Below are positions 1 through 8,809 of a stretch of DNA of 64,000 bases, in pieces (position 1 is the first letter of the stretch; each line of letters begins with the position of its first letter). The DNA is from Microbulbifer donghaiensis (lineage in GTDB: Bacteria > Pseudomonadota > Gammaproteobacteria > Pseudomonadales > Cellvibrionaceae): assembly GCF_900129095.1 (NCBI RefSeq), contig NZ_FQVA01000001.1, positions 186,001 to 250,000 of the forward strand, in the 5' to 3' direction. The notes under the pieces were generated by a model. That model worked only from the letters and a program-made list of their open reading frames with translations. It searched no databases and was not told the origin of the DNA. The translations under genes and the position numbers were made by a program.

Positions 1-1599
1 CTCCCATGGCCCGAGTAGCGGACTTGGAAGCGATGTAATGCCGCGGCGGAACAGAAAACCGGCCATTGCCGGCACAACGACGAGCGCGACGGCCACTGCG
101 GCGATGATGGCCAGCATGATGCTGATCGCCATCGGCTGGAACAGTCGCGCTTCGACCCCTTCAAAGCTGAACAGCGGCGTGAAGACCACCAGAATGATGG
201 CTGCGGCGAAGAAAATGGGTCTCGCCACTTCGCCCCCGGCCTGGCGGAGTCGCAGCGGAATGTTCGCGCGCTCCCCGGCAGGCGCTGTGCCCAGGTGCCT
301 GAACATGTTCTCTACCATTACCACCGAGCCATCCACCAGCATGCCGATGGCTACGGCGAGGCCACCGAGCGACATCAGGTTGGCGGATATGCCGGACACG
401 GCCATGACCAGCAGGGCGATACCAATGGAAATGGGGATGGACATCAGCACCAGCAGCGTTGCGCGCAGGTTCATCAGGAAGAGGGCGAGTACCGCGACGA
501 TAAAGACGAACGCCAGTAGCAGTGCCACGACCACAGTGCGCACCGCCTGGCTGATCAGATCCGCCTGATCGTAAAAGACCTCGAAACGCACGCCCGCGGG
601 TAGCGCCTGCCGAATCAATTCAACGCGCTGGTTGATGCCGTCGATGGTTGCCTTGGTGTTGGCCCCCATACGCTTCAGCACAATGCCCGAAACGACTTCG
701 CCGTGGCTCTCGGGTTCGCCGACCAGGTTTCGTCGGGTCATGGTGACCGCGCCCTGACGAATTTCGCTGTCCGTGGTCACGCTGGCGACATCCGCTATCG
801 TCACGACGGTGCCGTTGACACTCTTCAACGGTACCTGGCGAATCTGCTGCAGGCCCTGTTCGCCGTAGTCGAGCCAGCCGGTACCGCGAATGACCAGCTG
901 CTCCTGGCCGCGATTCATATACCAGCCACCAACATTGGTGTTATTGGCCTGCAGCGCACCGGTCACATCCTGCTGACGCAATTGATGCGCCAGCAGCCGC
1001 GATGGATCCAGGTTCACCTGGTACTGCCGGACCTCACCGCCGTAGGAGAGCACTTCGGTGACGCCGTCAACCGGCATCAACAGCAGCTTTACCACCCAGT
1101 CGTTGAGGCTGCGCAGTTGCATGGTGCTGTAGCCGGAATCTTTATCGGCGAGCAACAGGTATTGATACACCTGCCCGAGCCCGGAGGTGTTGGGCCCCAT
1201 CTCCGGTGTGCCGACGCCGGCAGGAATCAGTTCCCGCGCGGCCTGCAAGCGCTCGAACACCAACTGTCGGGCAAAATAGATATCGGTGTCCTCGCGAAAT
1301 ACGACCGTGACACTGGACAAGCCGGTCTTTGAAATCGAGCGCACCTCTTCCACATCCGGCAGTGCGTACATGACTGCTTCGATTGGATAAGTAATCAGCT
1401 GCTCCACTTCTTCCGCCGCCAGGCCCGGTGCTTCCGTATTGACTGCCACCTGTACATTGGTGACATCGGGGAATGCGTCCAGGTTGAGCCGCGGAATCGT
1501 CAGATAAAACGCAACGATGAGTGTCGTCAGGGCCAGCACCACCAGCAAACGGTTGGCGACTGCCCAATCGACGATGCCATTAAATGCACGACTGAACAT
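1..1599 (-). CDS. CusA/CzcA-family heavy-metal RND efflux pump (3' end beyond window)
   Basis: Inner-membrane proton-driven metal exporter of the HME-RND class, working with the adaptor encoded just upstream. The 533 in-window codons give the N-terminal half: TM1 near residues 14-32, a porter domain with the family-typical DIYFARQLV and MGPNTSGLG stretches, and the TM4 proton-relay segment AIGMLVDGSVVMVEN. The ATG at 1597-1599 lies 20 bp after the adaptor stop, so the two are co-transcribed. The central metal-selecting region lies off the left edge, so Cu/Ag versus Zn/Co/Cd cannot be decided. Overall the N-terminus looks more CzcA-like than E. coli CusA-like (inference). Confidence 0.93.
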   Translation of the reverse strand, partial: MFSRAFNGIVDWAVANRLLVVLALTTLIVAFYLTIPRLNLDAFPDVTNVQVAVNTEAPGLAAEEVEQLITYPIEAVMYALPDVEEVRSISKTGLSSVTVVFREDTDIYFARQLVFERLQAARELIPAGVGTPEMGPNTSGLGQVYQYLLLADKDSGYSTMQLRSLNDWVVKLLLMPVDGVTEVLSYGGEVRQYQVNLDPSRLLAHQLRQQDVTGALQANNTNVGGWYMNRGQEQLVIRGTGWLDYGEQGLQQIRQVPLKSVNGTVVTIADVASVTTDSEIRQGAVTMTRRNLVGEPESHGEVVSGIVLKRMGANTKATIDGINQRVELIRQALPAGVRFEVFYDQADLISQAVRTVVVALLLAFVFIVAVLALFLMNLRATLLVLMSIPISIGIALLVMAVSGISANLMSLGGLAVAIGMLVDGSVVMVENMFRHLGTAPAGERANIPLRLRQAGGEVARPIFFAAAIILVVFTPLFSFEGVEARLFQPMAISIMLAIIAAVAVALVVVPAMAGFLFRRGITSLPSPLLGPWE

Positions 1600-1619
1600 A
1601 TCGTTTCTTACCTCTACTG

Positions 1620-2762
1620 CTAGTGATTGTGCGGATCAAATCCGCCCTTGGAAATTTGCGCGGCGACAAAAAATGCCCCCTGCATGACGACGCGCGTACC
1701 CTCGGCTACGCCGCTGACCAGCCGCCAGTCGCCGAGCGTCGCACCGACTTCCACTTCCGTAGCCTGAAACCGATTGGGTTCCGTCTCCACGAACAGGATC
1801 CAGTCGCCGTCGTCACCGCGTAACAGCGCGCTTTCGGGCACGGCAATTACCGGTTGCCGGGTGTTCAGTTGAAAGTAGACATCGGCGAACATGCCCGGGT
1901 GCAGGCGGTGGGCTTGGTTGTCGACGGTCAGGCGAACCACGCGCGTGCGCGTCTCCCGGTCGATCGCGTGCGCTTCCTGGGCAACGCGTGCGGGAAATTC
2001 GCTGTCCGCTGCAGCGACAAACGCCGGTGATTCGGCCGGTAGGGGCAGGGTGTTGTCTGCGGGCAAGCGCGCCTCTACCCACAGTTCATTTTCACTGGCC
2101 ACTTGCAGCAGGCTGTCGCCGGCGCTGACGGCCTGGCCCTGGTGAAAGTTGTCGGCGAGCACCACGCCGCCGATCGCTGCGGTCAGGGTGTATTCTCCCG
2201 CAGCCTGCAATTTCCCTTCGGCTGCGCCGGCGATGGCACTGTCTGTCAGTCCGAGCGCCTGTAACTTGCCGCGGGCACTGCGGTATCGGCTCTGTGCCAG
2301 AACGAAGCGCTTCTCGCCGACAAATTCCCGCCCGAGCTTTTCGACCCGGCGCCACTCATCGGCGCTGCTGTGCAGGGCCTCCTGCGCCGTTGCAATGGCC
2401 TCGCTGGTGAGCGTGACCAGTGGTTGGCCTTTCTGGACGTGCTGGCCCAGCACCGCGTGGCGCTCGACGACAACGGAGTCCACCCGCGGCGACAACAGGT
2501 AGCTGCGGTAGCCGTTGGCCACAACTTCGCCGGGCGCGTAGTAGCGGTAGTTGATAATTTGTGCGCGCAGCGGCTCGACACGGATCTCTGCCGTCGCCAT
2601 CTGTGCGTCATTCAATACAATTCGGTCCCGGCCGATTGTGCCGCTCTCGCTGGCGCCAGCACTCTGATTGTGGGCTTCCAGCGGCGGGTGATCGGCTTGC
2701 TCCGCTTGCCGGCAAGCTGCCAACGTTGCGACGAGGGCGATCAATAAAAATCGATAAATCAT
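1620..2762 (-). CDS. CusB/CzcB-type periplasmic adaptor lipoprotein
   Basis: Membrane-fusion protein of the metal RND system, bridging the inner-membrane pump and an outer-membrane channel. It has 380 residues. The start at MIYRFLLIALVATLAAC was chosen because it gives a clean lipoprotein signal with lipobox LAAC; longer in-frame upstream starts have no such signal. It has barrel-sandwich/lipoyl-like segments around residues 80-110 and 180-215 and the family C-terminal beta-barrel/MPD region. The C-terminus ends FDPHNH, a small His-rich tail. It lies 20 bp upstream of the pump gene. No outer-membrane factor gene is in the window, so it may be elsewhere or beyond the left edge. Confidence 0.9.
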   Translation of the reverse strand: MIYRFLLIALVATLAACRQAEQADHPPLEAHNQSAGASESGTIGRDRIVLNDAQMATAEIRVEPLRAQIINYRYYAPGEVVANGYRSYLLSPRVDSVVVERHAVLGQHVQKGQPLVTLTSEAIATAQEALHSSADEWRRVEKLGREFVGEKRFVLAQSRYRSARGKLQALGLTDSAIAGAAEGKLQAAGEYTLTAAIGGVVLADNFHQGQAVSAGDSLLQVASENELWVEARLPADNTLPLPAESPAFVAAADSEFPARVAQEAHAIDRETRTRVVRLTVDNQAHRLHPGMFADVYFQLNTRQPVIAVPESALLRGDDGDWILFVETEPNRFQATEVEVGATLGDWRLVSGVAEGTRVVMQGAFFVAAQISKGGFDPHNH

Positions 2763-2959
2763 GTATTCCAGCTCTTTCTGATGAGCGCAGCTTTCCGCAA
2801 CGCGGTTGGCGACCGGAGTCGTGGTGCCAGTGCACGAGATCAACAATCGGCAGTGCATTAACGGACGGCGCGATTCCACTCGCTGGCTCGGAAGGCGACC
2901 GCGCAGGCGTGCGCGGACACACCGACAAGATGGCGAGCAGCTAGTTAACGGATAGACGC

Positions 2960-3307
2960 TTACGCGATTGGCGGCTGGAGATCGGGTGGAGAATTAAGGG
3001 AAGGGAAATTCGGGGAATATCGGTCTGGACTGTCTGGCTGATCAATTGATGCAATTGGGCCCAATGTACCAACGACGTAACATTGCGTTGGGTTGTGGCA
3101 GTGACAACAGTGATCGCAATCCTGTTTCAGCGTCTTCTCGGACTGGTGCTGGTCCTCAGGTGTATCGATGTGATCTATCGCGTCGATGTGGTCTGTAGGC
3201 ACATGGGTGACGATACTCTGCAGTTCCCGGTGGCTGTCATTGAAAGCCGTCACCGATTGGGCGACCAACAGCACAATAAGTAAAAAGCAGAGACGAGTGG
3301 CGTTCAT
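2960..3307 (-). CDS. small exported Cys/His-rich protein of metal-efflux operon
   Basis: A 115-residue protein of unknown family. It begins with a signal peptide (MNATRLCFLLIVLLVAQSVTA) and has a mature part rich in His, Asp and Cys, including DCDHCCHCH near residues 63-71 and several spaced His residues. The tail is proline-rich. Small periplasmic metal-binding or regulatory proteins such as CzcI are known in RND metal operons. The position here, between the sensor kinase and the adaptor on the same strand, suggests a similar job, but I cannot assign it to a named family. It could bind metal directly or act as a sensor accessory. Confidence 0.7.
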   Translation of the reverse strand: MNATRLCFLLIVLLVAQSVTAFNDSHRELQSIVTHVPTDHIDAIDHIDTPEDQHQSEKTLKQDCDHCCHCHNPTQCYVVGTLGPIASIDQPDSPDRYSPNFPSLNSPPDLQPPIA

Positions 3308-3385
3308 GAAAATTGGAACAGCAGAGTCGGTACCACTGAATTTAGCAGAGTCTGCAGAGCCTTACCAACATTGGCTGGTTCTGCG

Positions 3386-4738
3386 TCAGCATCTGGAAAG
3401 CTGCATTTGCACCCGCAGACCGCCGCCATTGATATTTTCCAGCGACAGTTCGCCGCCGTGGGCCTGCACGGTGTTGCCGGCGATGGACAGGCCGAGGCCG
3501 ACGCCGCCGGTCTTACTGTTGCGGGATTTCTCCAGGCGATAAAAAGGTTGCAGTACCGCCTCCAGCTCATGCATTGGGATACCCGGTCCGCAATCTTCCA
3601 CCACGATGCGGATGCTCTCCGCAGTGCCTTCGACGCTGACTTTTGCCTCGCTACCGTACTTGATGGCGTTGTCGATAATGTTGTGCAGGCTGCGTCGCAG
3701 CGCAACCGGTCGGCATTCGGTTACGCAGTCTGCGCCGCCGCTGCGAAACTGAACCGGATAGCCTTCCTCCTTGAGGTCGTCGCAGAGACTCTCTGCCAGA
3801 GCGCTCAAATCGATTCTGCGCGGCGTCTCACTGGGATCCAGCCCGCGGGCAAAATCCAGCACCGACTGGATCATGGTTTTCATGTCGTCGACCACCCGCT
3901 GCAGTCCCTCCCGCTCCTGGCGATCCTGCAGTAATTCCGCGCGCAACTGCAGGCGTGTGACGGCGGAGCGCAGATCGTGGGAGATAGCCGCCAGCATTTC
4001 TGTCTGGCCGTGTACCAGGCGGGCGAGGCGTTGCTGCATGCGATTGAAGGCGCGGGCGGCGGCCGCCACTTCGGCGGGTCCATTTTCCGGCAGTGGCGGT
4101 GTGTCAATATTGGTGCCGATGCTGTCTGCGGCCTTGGCCAGCTGGCCGAGTGGCGCCACGGTTTTGCGAATCAGGTATCCGGCCAGCAGCAGCGCAATCA
4201 GACCGGAGAACAACAGGTACACCAGCACGGCATCGTGTATCAGCGACTCGCCTTCCGGCAGGATCGCGTGAAACACCGCGCGCTCGTTATCGGGAAAATT
4301 GACTGCAACCAGCACGTCGAAGCCGTGTAGCGGCTCGTTTCTGGCGAGCAGCGGAGCGGGTTTCAGCCGGCGCAGGCAGACCTGCGCATGGAAGCCGGGG
4401 ACATCGGCGAAGGCGCCGCCGAGCGATTCCGTCACACGGCGGGAAAAGTCGTTGTCGCGGCAGCGCTCGTCGTCGAGATTGCCGGGCTCGGGAAACATGG
4501 TCAGGAACTGGGTTTCCGCCGCGGCGAGAATGCGCTGGCGGTCCCGTTCCGGAAAGCTGCGGGCCAGCTCAACCACGCCAATAATGCGATCCGCCAGGTC
4601 CGTGGCCTCGGTCAGCAGGATCGTCTTGTCGCGATTGATTTCGTAAATCGCCAGGCTGATCGTGTGCGACAGCAGGAAGGCGCAGAAGAGCACCAGGATC
4701 GTGCGCGAACGGATCGTGTGTGGCAGCCGGAATCTCAC
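3386..4738 (-). CDS. two-component sensor histidine kinase
   Basis: A 450-residue inner-membrane sensor kinase. TM1 is near residues 12-31, then a periplasmic sensor of about 135 residues, TM2 near 170-190, and HAMP near 190-240. The DHp box is AAISHDLRSAVTRLQ with phospho-acceptor His254. The catalytic domain has N-box NIIDNAIKYG, G1 DCGPGIP and G2 GVGLGLS. The layout matches EnvZ/CusS-type kinases. It starts 7 bp after the regulator stop and lies upstream of the metal-efflux genes, so sensing periplasmic metal is likely (inference from context). The periplasmic domain has few His or Met residues, so the ligand is unclear. Confidence 0.92.
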   Translation of the reverse strand: MRFRLPHTIRSRTILVLFCAFLLSHTISLAIYEINRDKTILLTEATDLADRIIGVVELARSFPERDRQRILAAAETQFLTMFPEPGNLDDERCRDNDFSRRVTESLGGAFADVPGFHAQVCLRRLKPAPLLARNEPLHGFDVLVAVNFPDNERAVFHAILPEGESLIHDAVLVYLLFSGLIALLLAGYLIRKTVAPLGQLAKAADSIGTNIDTPPLPENGPAEVAAAARAFNRMQQRLARLVHGQTEMLAAISHDLRSAVTRLQLRAELLQDRQEREGLQRVVDDMKTMIQSVLDFARGLDPSETPRRIDLSALAESLCDDLKEEGYPVQFRSGGADCVTECRPVALRRSLHNIIDNAIKYGSEAKVSVEGTAESIRIVVEDCGPGIPMHELEAVLQPFYRLEKSRNSKTGGVGLGLSIAGNTVQAHGGELSLENINGGGLRVQMQLSRC

Positions 4739-4745
4739 CCCGCGT

Positions 4746-5462
4746 TCACTCCGCCTCGACCGGATAGGTGAACATATAGCCGGTGCCCCAGGCGGTCTTG
4801 ATGATCTCCGGCTTCTTCGCGTCGTCGCCGAGCTTGCGCCGCAGGCGGCTGACGTGGGAATCGATGCTGCGGTCGAAGGGGAAGCTGTCGCGGCCCTTGG
4901 TCAGATCCAGCAGGCGGTCGCGGGACAGTGGTACCTGGGGATTCTGCACGAAGGCGAGCAGCAGTTCGGTTTCGCTGGTGGAGAGCGGAATCGCGGTAGT
5001 GTCGACATCGTACAACTCCATCTGCGCCGGGTAGAAGCGCCAGCCGGAGAAGCGATAGACGCCGCGCTTGCCGCTGACCGCCGGTTGCCGCGCGCGGCGC
5101 AGCACCGCCTTGATCCGCGCGAGCAGCTCGCGGCCGCTGAATGGCTTGACGATGTAGTCGTCGGCGCCCAGTTCCAGCCCCACGACCCGGTCGATCTCGT
5201 CGTCCTTGGCGGTGACCATGATCACCGGCGGCATCTCCGCGTCACTGTGCAACTGGCGGCACAGTTCGAAGCCGTCCTGGCCCGGCAGCATCACGTCGAG
5301 CAGCACCAGATCCACCGGCCGCTGGGCCATCTGGTGAAACATCTCCTCGCCGTCTTGCGCCGTCGCGACTGTGTAGCCTTCGGTGGTCAGCAGGCGGGCG
5401 ATCAGGTCGCGGATATCGCAGTCGTCATCGACCACCAGAACACAGGCTTTGGGCACTGCCAT
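4746..5462 (-). CDS. OmpR-family response regulator
   Basis: DNA-binding response regulator paired with the kinase downstream. From the ATG at 5460-5462 it has 238 residues: receiver domain (acidic pocket DDD near 12-14, phospho-acceptor Asp56 in LLDVMLP, conserved Lys in VTAKDD), then a winged-helix OmpR domain ending with the typical GTGYMF. An in-frame GTG nine bases upstream (5471) is an alternative start. First gene of a same-strand run into the metal efflux genes, which fits autoregulation and control of the pump. A perfect dyad TTACAG-N3-CTGTAA sits 29 bp upstream of the start and may be its operator. Confidence 0.93.
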   Translation of the reverse strand: MAVPKACVLVVDDDCDIRDLIARLLTTEGYTVATAQDGEEMFHQMAQRPVDLVLLDVMLPGQDGFELCRQLHSDAEMPPVIMVTAKDDEIDRVVGLELGADDYIVKPFSGRELLARIKAVLRRARQPAVSGKRGVYRFSGWRFYPAQMELYDVDTTAIPLSTSETELLLAFVQNPQVPLSRDRLLDLTKGRDSFPFDRSIDSHVSRLRRKLGDDAKKPEIIKTAWGTGYMFTYPVEAE

Positions 5463-5490
5463 CGGAATCACTTCGAATTATTGTCAGTTG

Positions 5491-5505
5491 TTACAGCTGC
5501 TGTAA
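5491..5505. promoter_or_regulatory. perfect dyad TTACAG-N3-CTGTAA upstream of the response regulator
   Basis: A 15-bp perfect inverted repeat 29 bp upstream of the response-regulator ATG, in the divergent gap to the Rap1a-like gene. The same dyad recurs at 25795-25809 (one mismatch) and 37858-37872. The binding factor is unknown. Confidence 0.5.
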
Positions 5506-5705
5506 TTGCGTGCCGGTGCGGCGCGCTATGCCCCGACTTTAGCAGAGCCCCCGTAGCGCGCCAACTCGCGCGCCAGGCCGGAGCAGGGTTGTTAGCGCGC
5601 TGTGCTGACAAACGCAGCCACACTTTTTCACAATTCCGACAATATTCCGCACAGCAAAAATGCCAAAGTGATCGCAACAAGAAAACCGATAAACCGCAGG
5701 CATTT

Positions 5706-6155
5706 ATGGCGATAACAATGCGAATAGGGATAGGAATCGGAGCGCCACTGGCGCTGATTTTCAGCCAGTCGCTGGCCGCACTGGAGCCGATGAATGCGAC
5801 CGCACTGGTGTCCGCGTGCAAGTCCTACCAGAGCGACAGCCAGTCGGCGGCCGCGTCCAGCTGTCGGGCGTTCATACAGGGCTACCTGTCGGCCAGCAAC
5901 GAGATCGTTGCTGCCGGCAATCGACCGTCCGAGTTTGTCGCCCGCGCCATACGCACCCGCGCCAGCCGCCTTTCCGATGCCGCGGAACAGCGACTCAACA
6001 GCCGCTACTGCCTGCCCGAGGGAGAGACCCTGGAGAAGCTGATCGCCAAGGTCGCCGCCGAGGACAAGCAGTTTGCACTGGATGCCGAAGCAGCGGTCGT
6101 GATGCGCCGGGTGTTCGACGGCCATTACCTTTGCGACGCGGCGATCCAGAGCTGA
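5706..6155 (+). CDS. Rap1a/Tai-like exported protein
   Basis: A 149-residue exported protein. The ATG at 5706 gives a signal peptide (MAITMRIGIGIGAPLALIFS, cleavage probably after SLAA); an in-frame ATG at 5718 is also possible. The open frame runs far upstream but only as the antisense of the response regulator. The mature part shows the Rap1a/Tai pattern: early Cys (SACKSY), C-x-x-F-I-x-G-Y, CLPEGETL and a late Cys. In Serratia, proteins of this fold are immunity proteins to type VI effectors Ssp1/Ssp2. No T6SS or toxin gene is nearby, so a different periplasmic role is equally possible. Confidence 0.75.
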   Translation: MAITMRIGIGIGAPLALIFSQSLAALEPMNATALVSACKSYQSDSQSAAASSCRAFIQGYLSASNEIVAAGNRPSEFVARAIRTRASRLSDAAEQRLNSRYCLPEGETLEKLIAKVAAEDKQFALDAEAAVVMRRVFDGHYLCDAAIQS

Positions 6156-6202
6156 TGTTGCAGTATTGCCGGCAATAACGGCTGAGTCCGTGCGAGTTGA
6201 GT

Positions 6203-6688
6203 ATGCGCTACACCCTCTCCCTGATCGGGATACTGGCCTTTATCTGGCTGGCCAATTCCGGCCTCTACACACCGCTACTGCTGACGTTCGGCCTGCTGTC
6301 GATCGCCCTGGTGCTATTGCTGGCCCGGCGAATGCAGCTGGTAGATCGCGAGTCCCAACCACTGCATCTTGCCACGGCGTTGCCGGGCTACTACTGGTGG
6401 CTGTTCCGCAAGATCGTGCAGAGCAATCTGCAAGTGGTCTCCTGCGTCTGGCGCAGTCTCTTCGGTAACCGCGATGCGGCCATCTCTCCCATTCATATGC
6501 GCGTCAGGACCAACCTGCGAACTGATTTGGCGAAAGTGCTCTACGCAAATTCGATCACCCTGACCCCGGGTACCGTGGCAGTGGAATTGGATGGTGACGA
6601 AATCCTGGTGCACGCACTGGCCGCTGACGGAATAGAGGAGTTGCGCCGGGGTGAAATGGAAAGGCGGGTAGGAGCACTGGAAGAATAA
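6203..6688 (+). CDS. mnhE: Mrp antiporter subunit E (MnhE/MrpE)
   Basis: A 161-residue membrane subunit of a multisubunit cation/proton antiporter. Two to three N-terminal TM helices (residues 5-40 and around 58-75) precede the conserved soluble end with NSITLTPGT and a short beta-rich tail, the MrpE signature. The start ATG at 6203 is preferred over a TTG two codons earlier; the ribosome site is weak. The stop overlaps the mrpF start (TAATG), showing translational coupling. First gene of an E-F-G-B-C-D-D-D order typical of Mbh-like antiporter modules. Confidence 0.9.
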   Translation: MRYTLSLIGILAFIWLANSGLYTPLLLTFGLLSIALVLLLARRMQLVDRESQPLHLATALPGYYWWLFRKIVQSNLQVVSCVWRSLFGNRDAAISPIHMRVRTNLRTDLAKVLYANSITLTPGTVAVELDGDEILVHALAADGIEELRRGEMERRVGALEE

Positions 6689-6963
6689 TGCTGGCCGCAA
6701 CGATTATCGCACTGCTGGTGGTTATGGCGATGGCGCTGATAAGGGCATTGCTGGGACCGAGTGTCTACGACCGCATTCTCGCCGTGAACGTATTCGGTAC
6801 CAAGACGGTACTGTTGATTGCGGTGATCTGCTTCACTTTCGGCAAGCCCGAATTTCTCGATATTGCCCTGGTGTACGCGCTGATCAACTTTGTCAGCGTG
6901 ATCGGCGTGCTGCGCTATTTCGAGTTCCGCTCCGGCAGCGGCGGCGAGGTGATGGATGATTGA
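6688..6963 (+). CDS. mnhF: Mrp antiporter subunit F (MnhF/MrpF)
   Basis: A 91-residue subunit with three predicted TM helices. The family motif GPSVYDRILAVNVFGTK is followed by LVYALINFVSVIG, as in MrpF/MbhB. Its start overlaps the mrpE stop and its end overlaps mrpG by 8 bp, so the genes form one translationally coupled operon. Confidence 0.93.
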   Translation: MLAATIIALLVVMAMALIRALLGPSVYDRILAVNVFGTKTVLLIAVICFTFGKPEFLDIALVYALINFVSVIGVLRYFEFRSGSGGEVMDD

Positions 6964-7351
6964 GCAAGTTGTGTGGCTGCTCAGCGGTTGTGCGCTCGCC
7001 CTGGGGTGCTTCTTCATGCTGTCCGGTGCCGTCGGCCTGCTGCGCTTTCCCGATTTTTACACGCGCATGCACGCCGCCGGTGTCACCGACACTCTGGCGA
7101 CCTTCCTGATTCTCGGCGGCTTGATGCTGCTCGCCGGCTGGAGCCTGGCGCTGTTCAAGCTCGGCATGATTCTGCTGTTCCTGTTCTTTACCGGTCCCGT
7201 CGCGAGTCACGCGCTGGCCAGGGCCGCCCAGCACAGCGAGTGGAAGTTACCCGCCTTAAAAACCCGTGGCGAACAGGGCGGGGCAACAGAGCCTCCGACC
7301 GCTGCCGCGGACGTCGCGGAAGCGGACGCGCTCAATACGGATCGGGTCTAG
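6956..7351 (+). CDS. mnhG: Mrp antiporter subunit G (MnhG/MrpG)
   Basis: A 131-residue subunit with three TM helices. It carries the MrpG/PhaG/MbhC signature LLRFPDFYTRMHAAGVTDT in the first loop and LFLFFTGPVASHALARAA near the third helix. The C-terminal 35 residues form a hydrophilic Ala/Glu-rich tail longer than needed for the core. It overlaps mrpF by 8 bp. Confidence 0.93.
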   Translation: MIEQVVWLLSGCALALGCFFMLSGAVGLLRFPDFYTRMHAAGVTDTLATFLILGGLMLLAGWSLALFKLGMILLFLFFTGPVASHALARAAQHSEWKLPALKTRGEQGGATEPPTAAADVAEADALNTDRV

Positions 7352-7371
7352 GCAGCGGAGATGCAAAGCTG

Positions 7372-8418
7372 ATGGAACTGTTACTGAATATTTCACTGCT
7401 CGCACTGCTGCTGACCACCGCCGTGGCGATCGCGTGGACCAGAGACCTGTTCGCGGCGGCGATGCTTGCCGGTATTTACGGCCTGCTTTCCGCGAGCTTC
7501 TTTATGGCGATGGGGGCCGTGGACGTGGCCTTTACCGAGGCGGCAGTCGGCGCGGGTATCGCACCGCTGTTGATCCTGTTGACGCTGGCGCTGTGCGGCC
7601 GCCGGCAGCGCTCGGACAAAACCCGGGCGGTACTGGCCCTGATACTGGTTGCCGCCGTCGGGACTCTGCTGCTGGCTGCCACCTTGGACATGCCGGCGTT
7701 TGGCGCCGCCGATGCGCCGGCACACGGGCACGTGGCGCCGCGCTACATCGGCGAGTCGATGGCGGAAATCGGTATTCCCAATATCGTTACCTCGGTACTG
7801 GCCAGCTACCGGGCCTTCGATACCCTGGGCGAAGTGGTGGTGATATTTACTGCGGGACTCGGTGTGCTGGCGCTGCTGCTCGGTGGCAGCGACAGCAGGT
7901 CTGCCGTGCCGTCACCGGCATTGCAGTCGGGCGGACAGTCGCGGGATCTGGTGCTGCGCGTGGTAGCCAAAATCCTGATCGCGCCGATCATGCTGTTTGC
8001 CCTCTATGTGCAGTTTCACGGCGAGTATGGCCCCGGTGGTGGCTTTCAGGCGGGGGTCATTTTTGCGGTGGGCTTTATTCTCTACGGCTTGGTGTTCGGG
8101 CTCGATGCGGTGCAGCGGGTCGCCGGCAATGGGCTGGTGCAGCTGCTGGCCGCAGTTGGTGTAATGATCTATGGGGCCGTCGGCCTGCTGGGTCTGGCCA
8201 CGGGCAAAAACTTTCTCGACTACAGTGCGCTCGCCGGCGATCCGGTCAGCGGCCAGCATGTTGGCATCATCGCCATCGAACTGGGTGTGGGCATTACCGT
8301 AGCTGCGGTAATGATATTGATTTTCTACGCCTTCTCCGCGCAGTTGCGGCGCGACGGGCAGCCGGCGATGCAAGTAGAAGAGACTATCGACGAGATGATC
8401 GAGCGGAGGGTTGGATAA
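7372..8418 (+). CDS. fused MbhD-MbhE-MrpB antiporter subunit
   Basis: A 348-residue fusion. Residues 1-75 match the MbhD/DUF4040 unit (the end of full-length MrpA): GIYGLLSASFFMAMGAVDVAFTEA broken by helices. About 85-170 is MbhE-like (SYRAFDTLGEVVVIF). About 190-335 is MrpB/MbhF with FHGEYGPGGGFQAG. In Bacillus-type mrp operons the first two units are the C-terminus of the roughly 800-residue MrpA, and in archaeal Mbh they are separate genes; here they are joined to MrpB. The ATG at 7372 was chosen because the upstream frame is antisense-like. No MrpA N-terminal half precedes it. Confidence 0.88.
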   Translation: MELLLNISLLALLLTTAVAIAWTRDLFAAAMLAGIYGLLSASFFMAMGAVDVAFTEAAVGAGIAPLLILLTLALCGRRQRSDKTRAVLALILVAAVGTLLLAATLDMPAFGAADAPAHGHVAPRYIGESMAEIGIPNIVTSVLASYRAFDTLGEVVVIFTAGLGVLALLLGGSDSRSAVPSPALQSGGQSRDLVLRVVAKILIAPIMLFALYVQFHGEYGPGGGFQAGVIFAVGFILYGLVFGLDAVQRVAGNGLVQLLAAVGVMIYGAVGLLGLATGKNFLDYSALAGDPVSGQHVGIIAIELGVGITVAAVMILIFYAFSAQLRRDGQPAMQVEETIDEMIERRVG

Positions 8419-8419
8419 A

Positions 8420-8809
8420 GTGTTGCTGACGTCGCTCTACAACTACTGGGTGGTGATTGCCCTGATGATGATCGGGCTCTATATGGTCATCGCCCAGGGC
8501 AACCTGATCAAGAAGGTCATCGGGCTGAATATCTTCCAGACCTCGGTGTTTATCTTCTACATCAGCGCCGGCAAGGTCGATGGCGGCGGCGCGCCGATTC
8601 TGGTGCAGGGTGAAAACCTCTATTCGAATCCGTTGCCGCACGTGCTGATACTCACCGCGATCGTCGTCGGCATTGCCACCACGGCGCTGGCACTGGCGCT
8701 GGTGATCCGCATCAAGCGCGCCTACGGCAGTGTGGAGGAGCGGGATATTCAGGCCGCCGAAGAATTTCAGGCTGCGGGGCAAGATGCGGGAGAACATAAG
8801 CCGTGCTGA
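8420..8809 (+). CDS. mnhC: Mrp antiporter subunit C (MnhC/MrpC, NuoK-like)
   Basis: A 129-residue NuoK-like subunit with three TM helices and the motif GLNIFQTSVFIFYIS. Start choice: GGAGGG at 8405-8410 is well spaced for the GTG at 8420. The TTG at 8411 is too close to that ribosome site. It ends overlapping the next gene's GTG start. Confidence 0.9.
   Translation: MLLTSLYNYWVVIALMMIGLYMVIAQGNLIKKVIGLNIFQTSVFIFYISAGKVDGGGAPILVQGENLYSNPLPHVLILTAIVVGIATTALALALVIRIKRAYGSVEERDIQAAEEFQAAGQDAGEHKPC

Noticed and set aside
11-2940. Several plus-strand open frames across the metal efflux genes
   Set aside because: They oppose well-supported genes and have antisense-type composition.
4662-5705. Upstream extension of the Rap1a-like frame
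   Set aside because: It runs antisense through the response regulator and lacks a signal peptide at its start; the ATG at 5706 gives a proper one.
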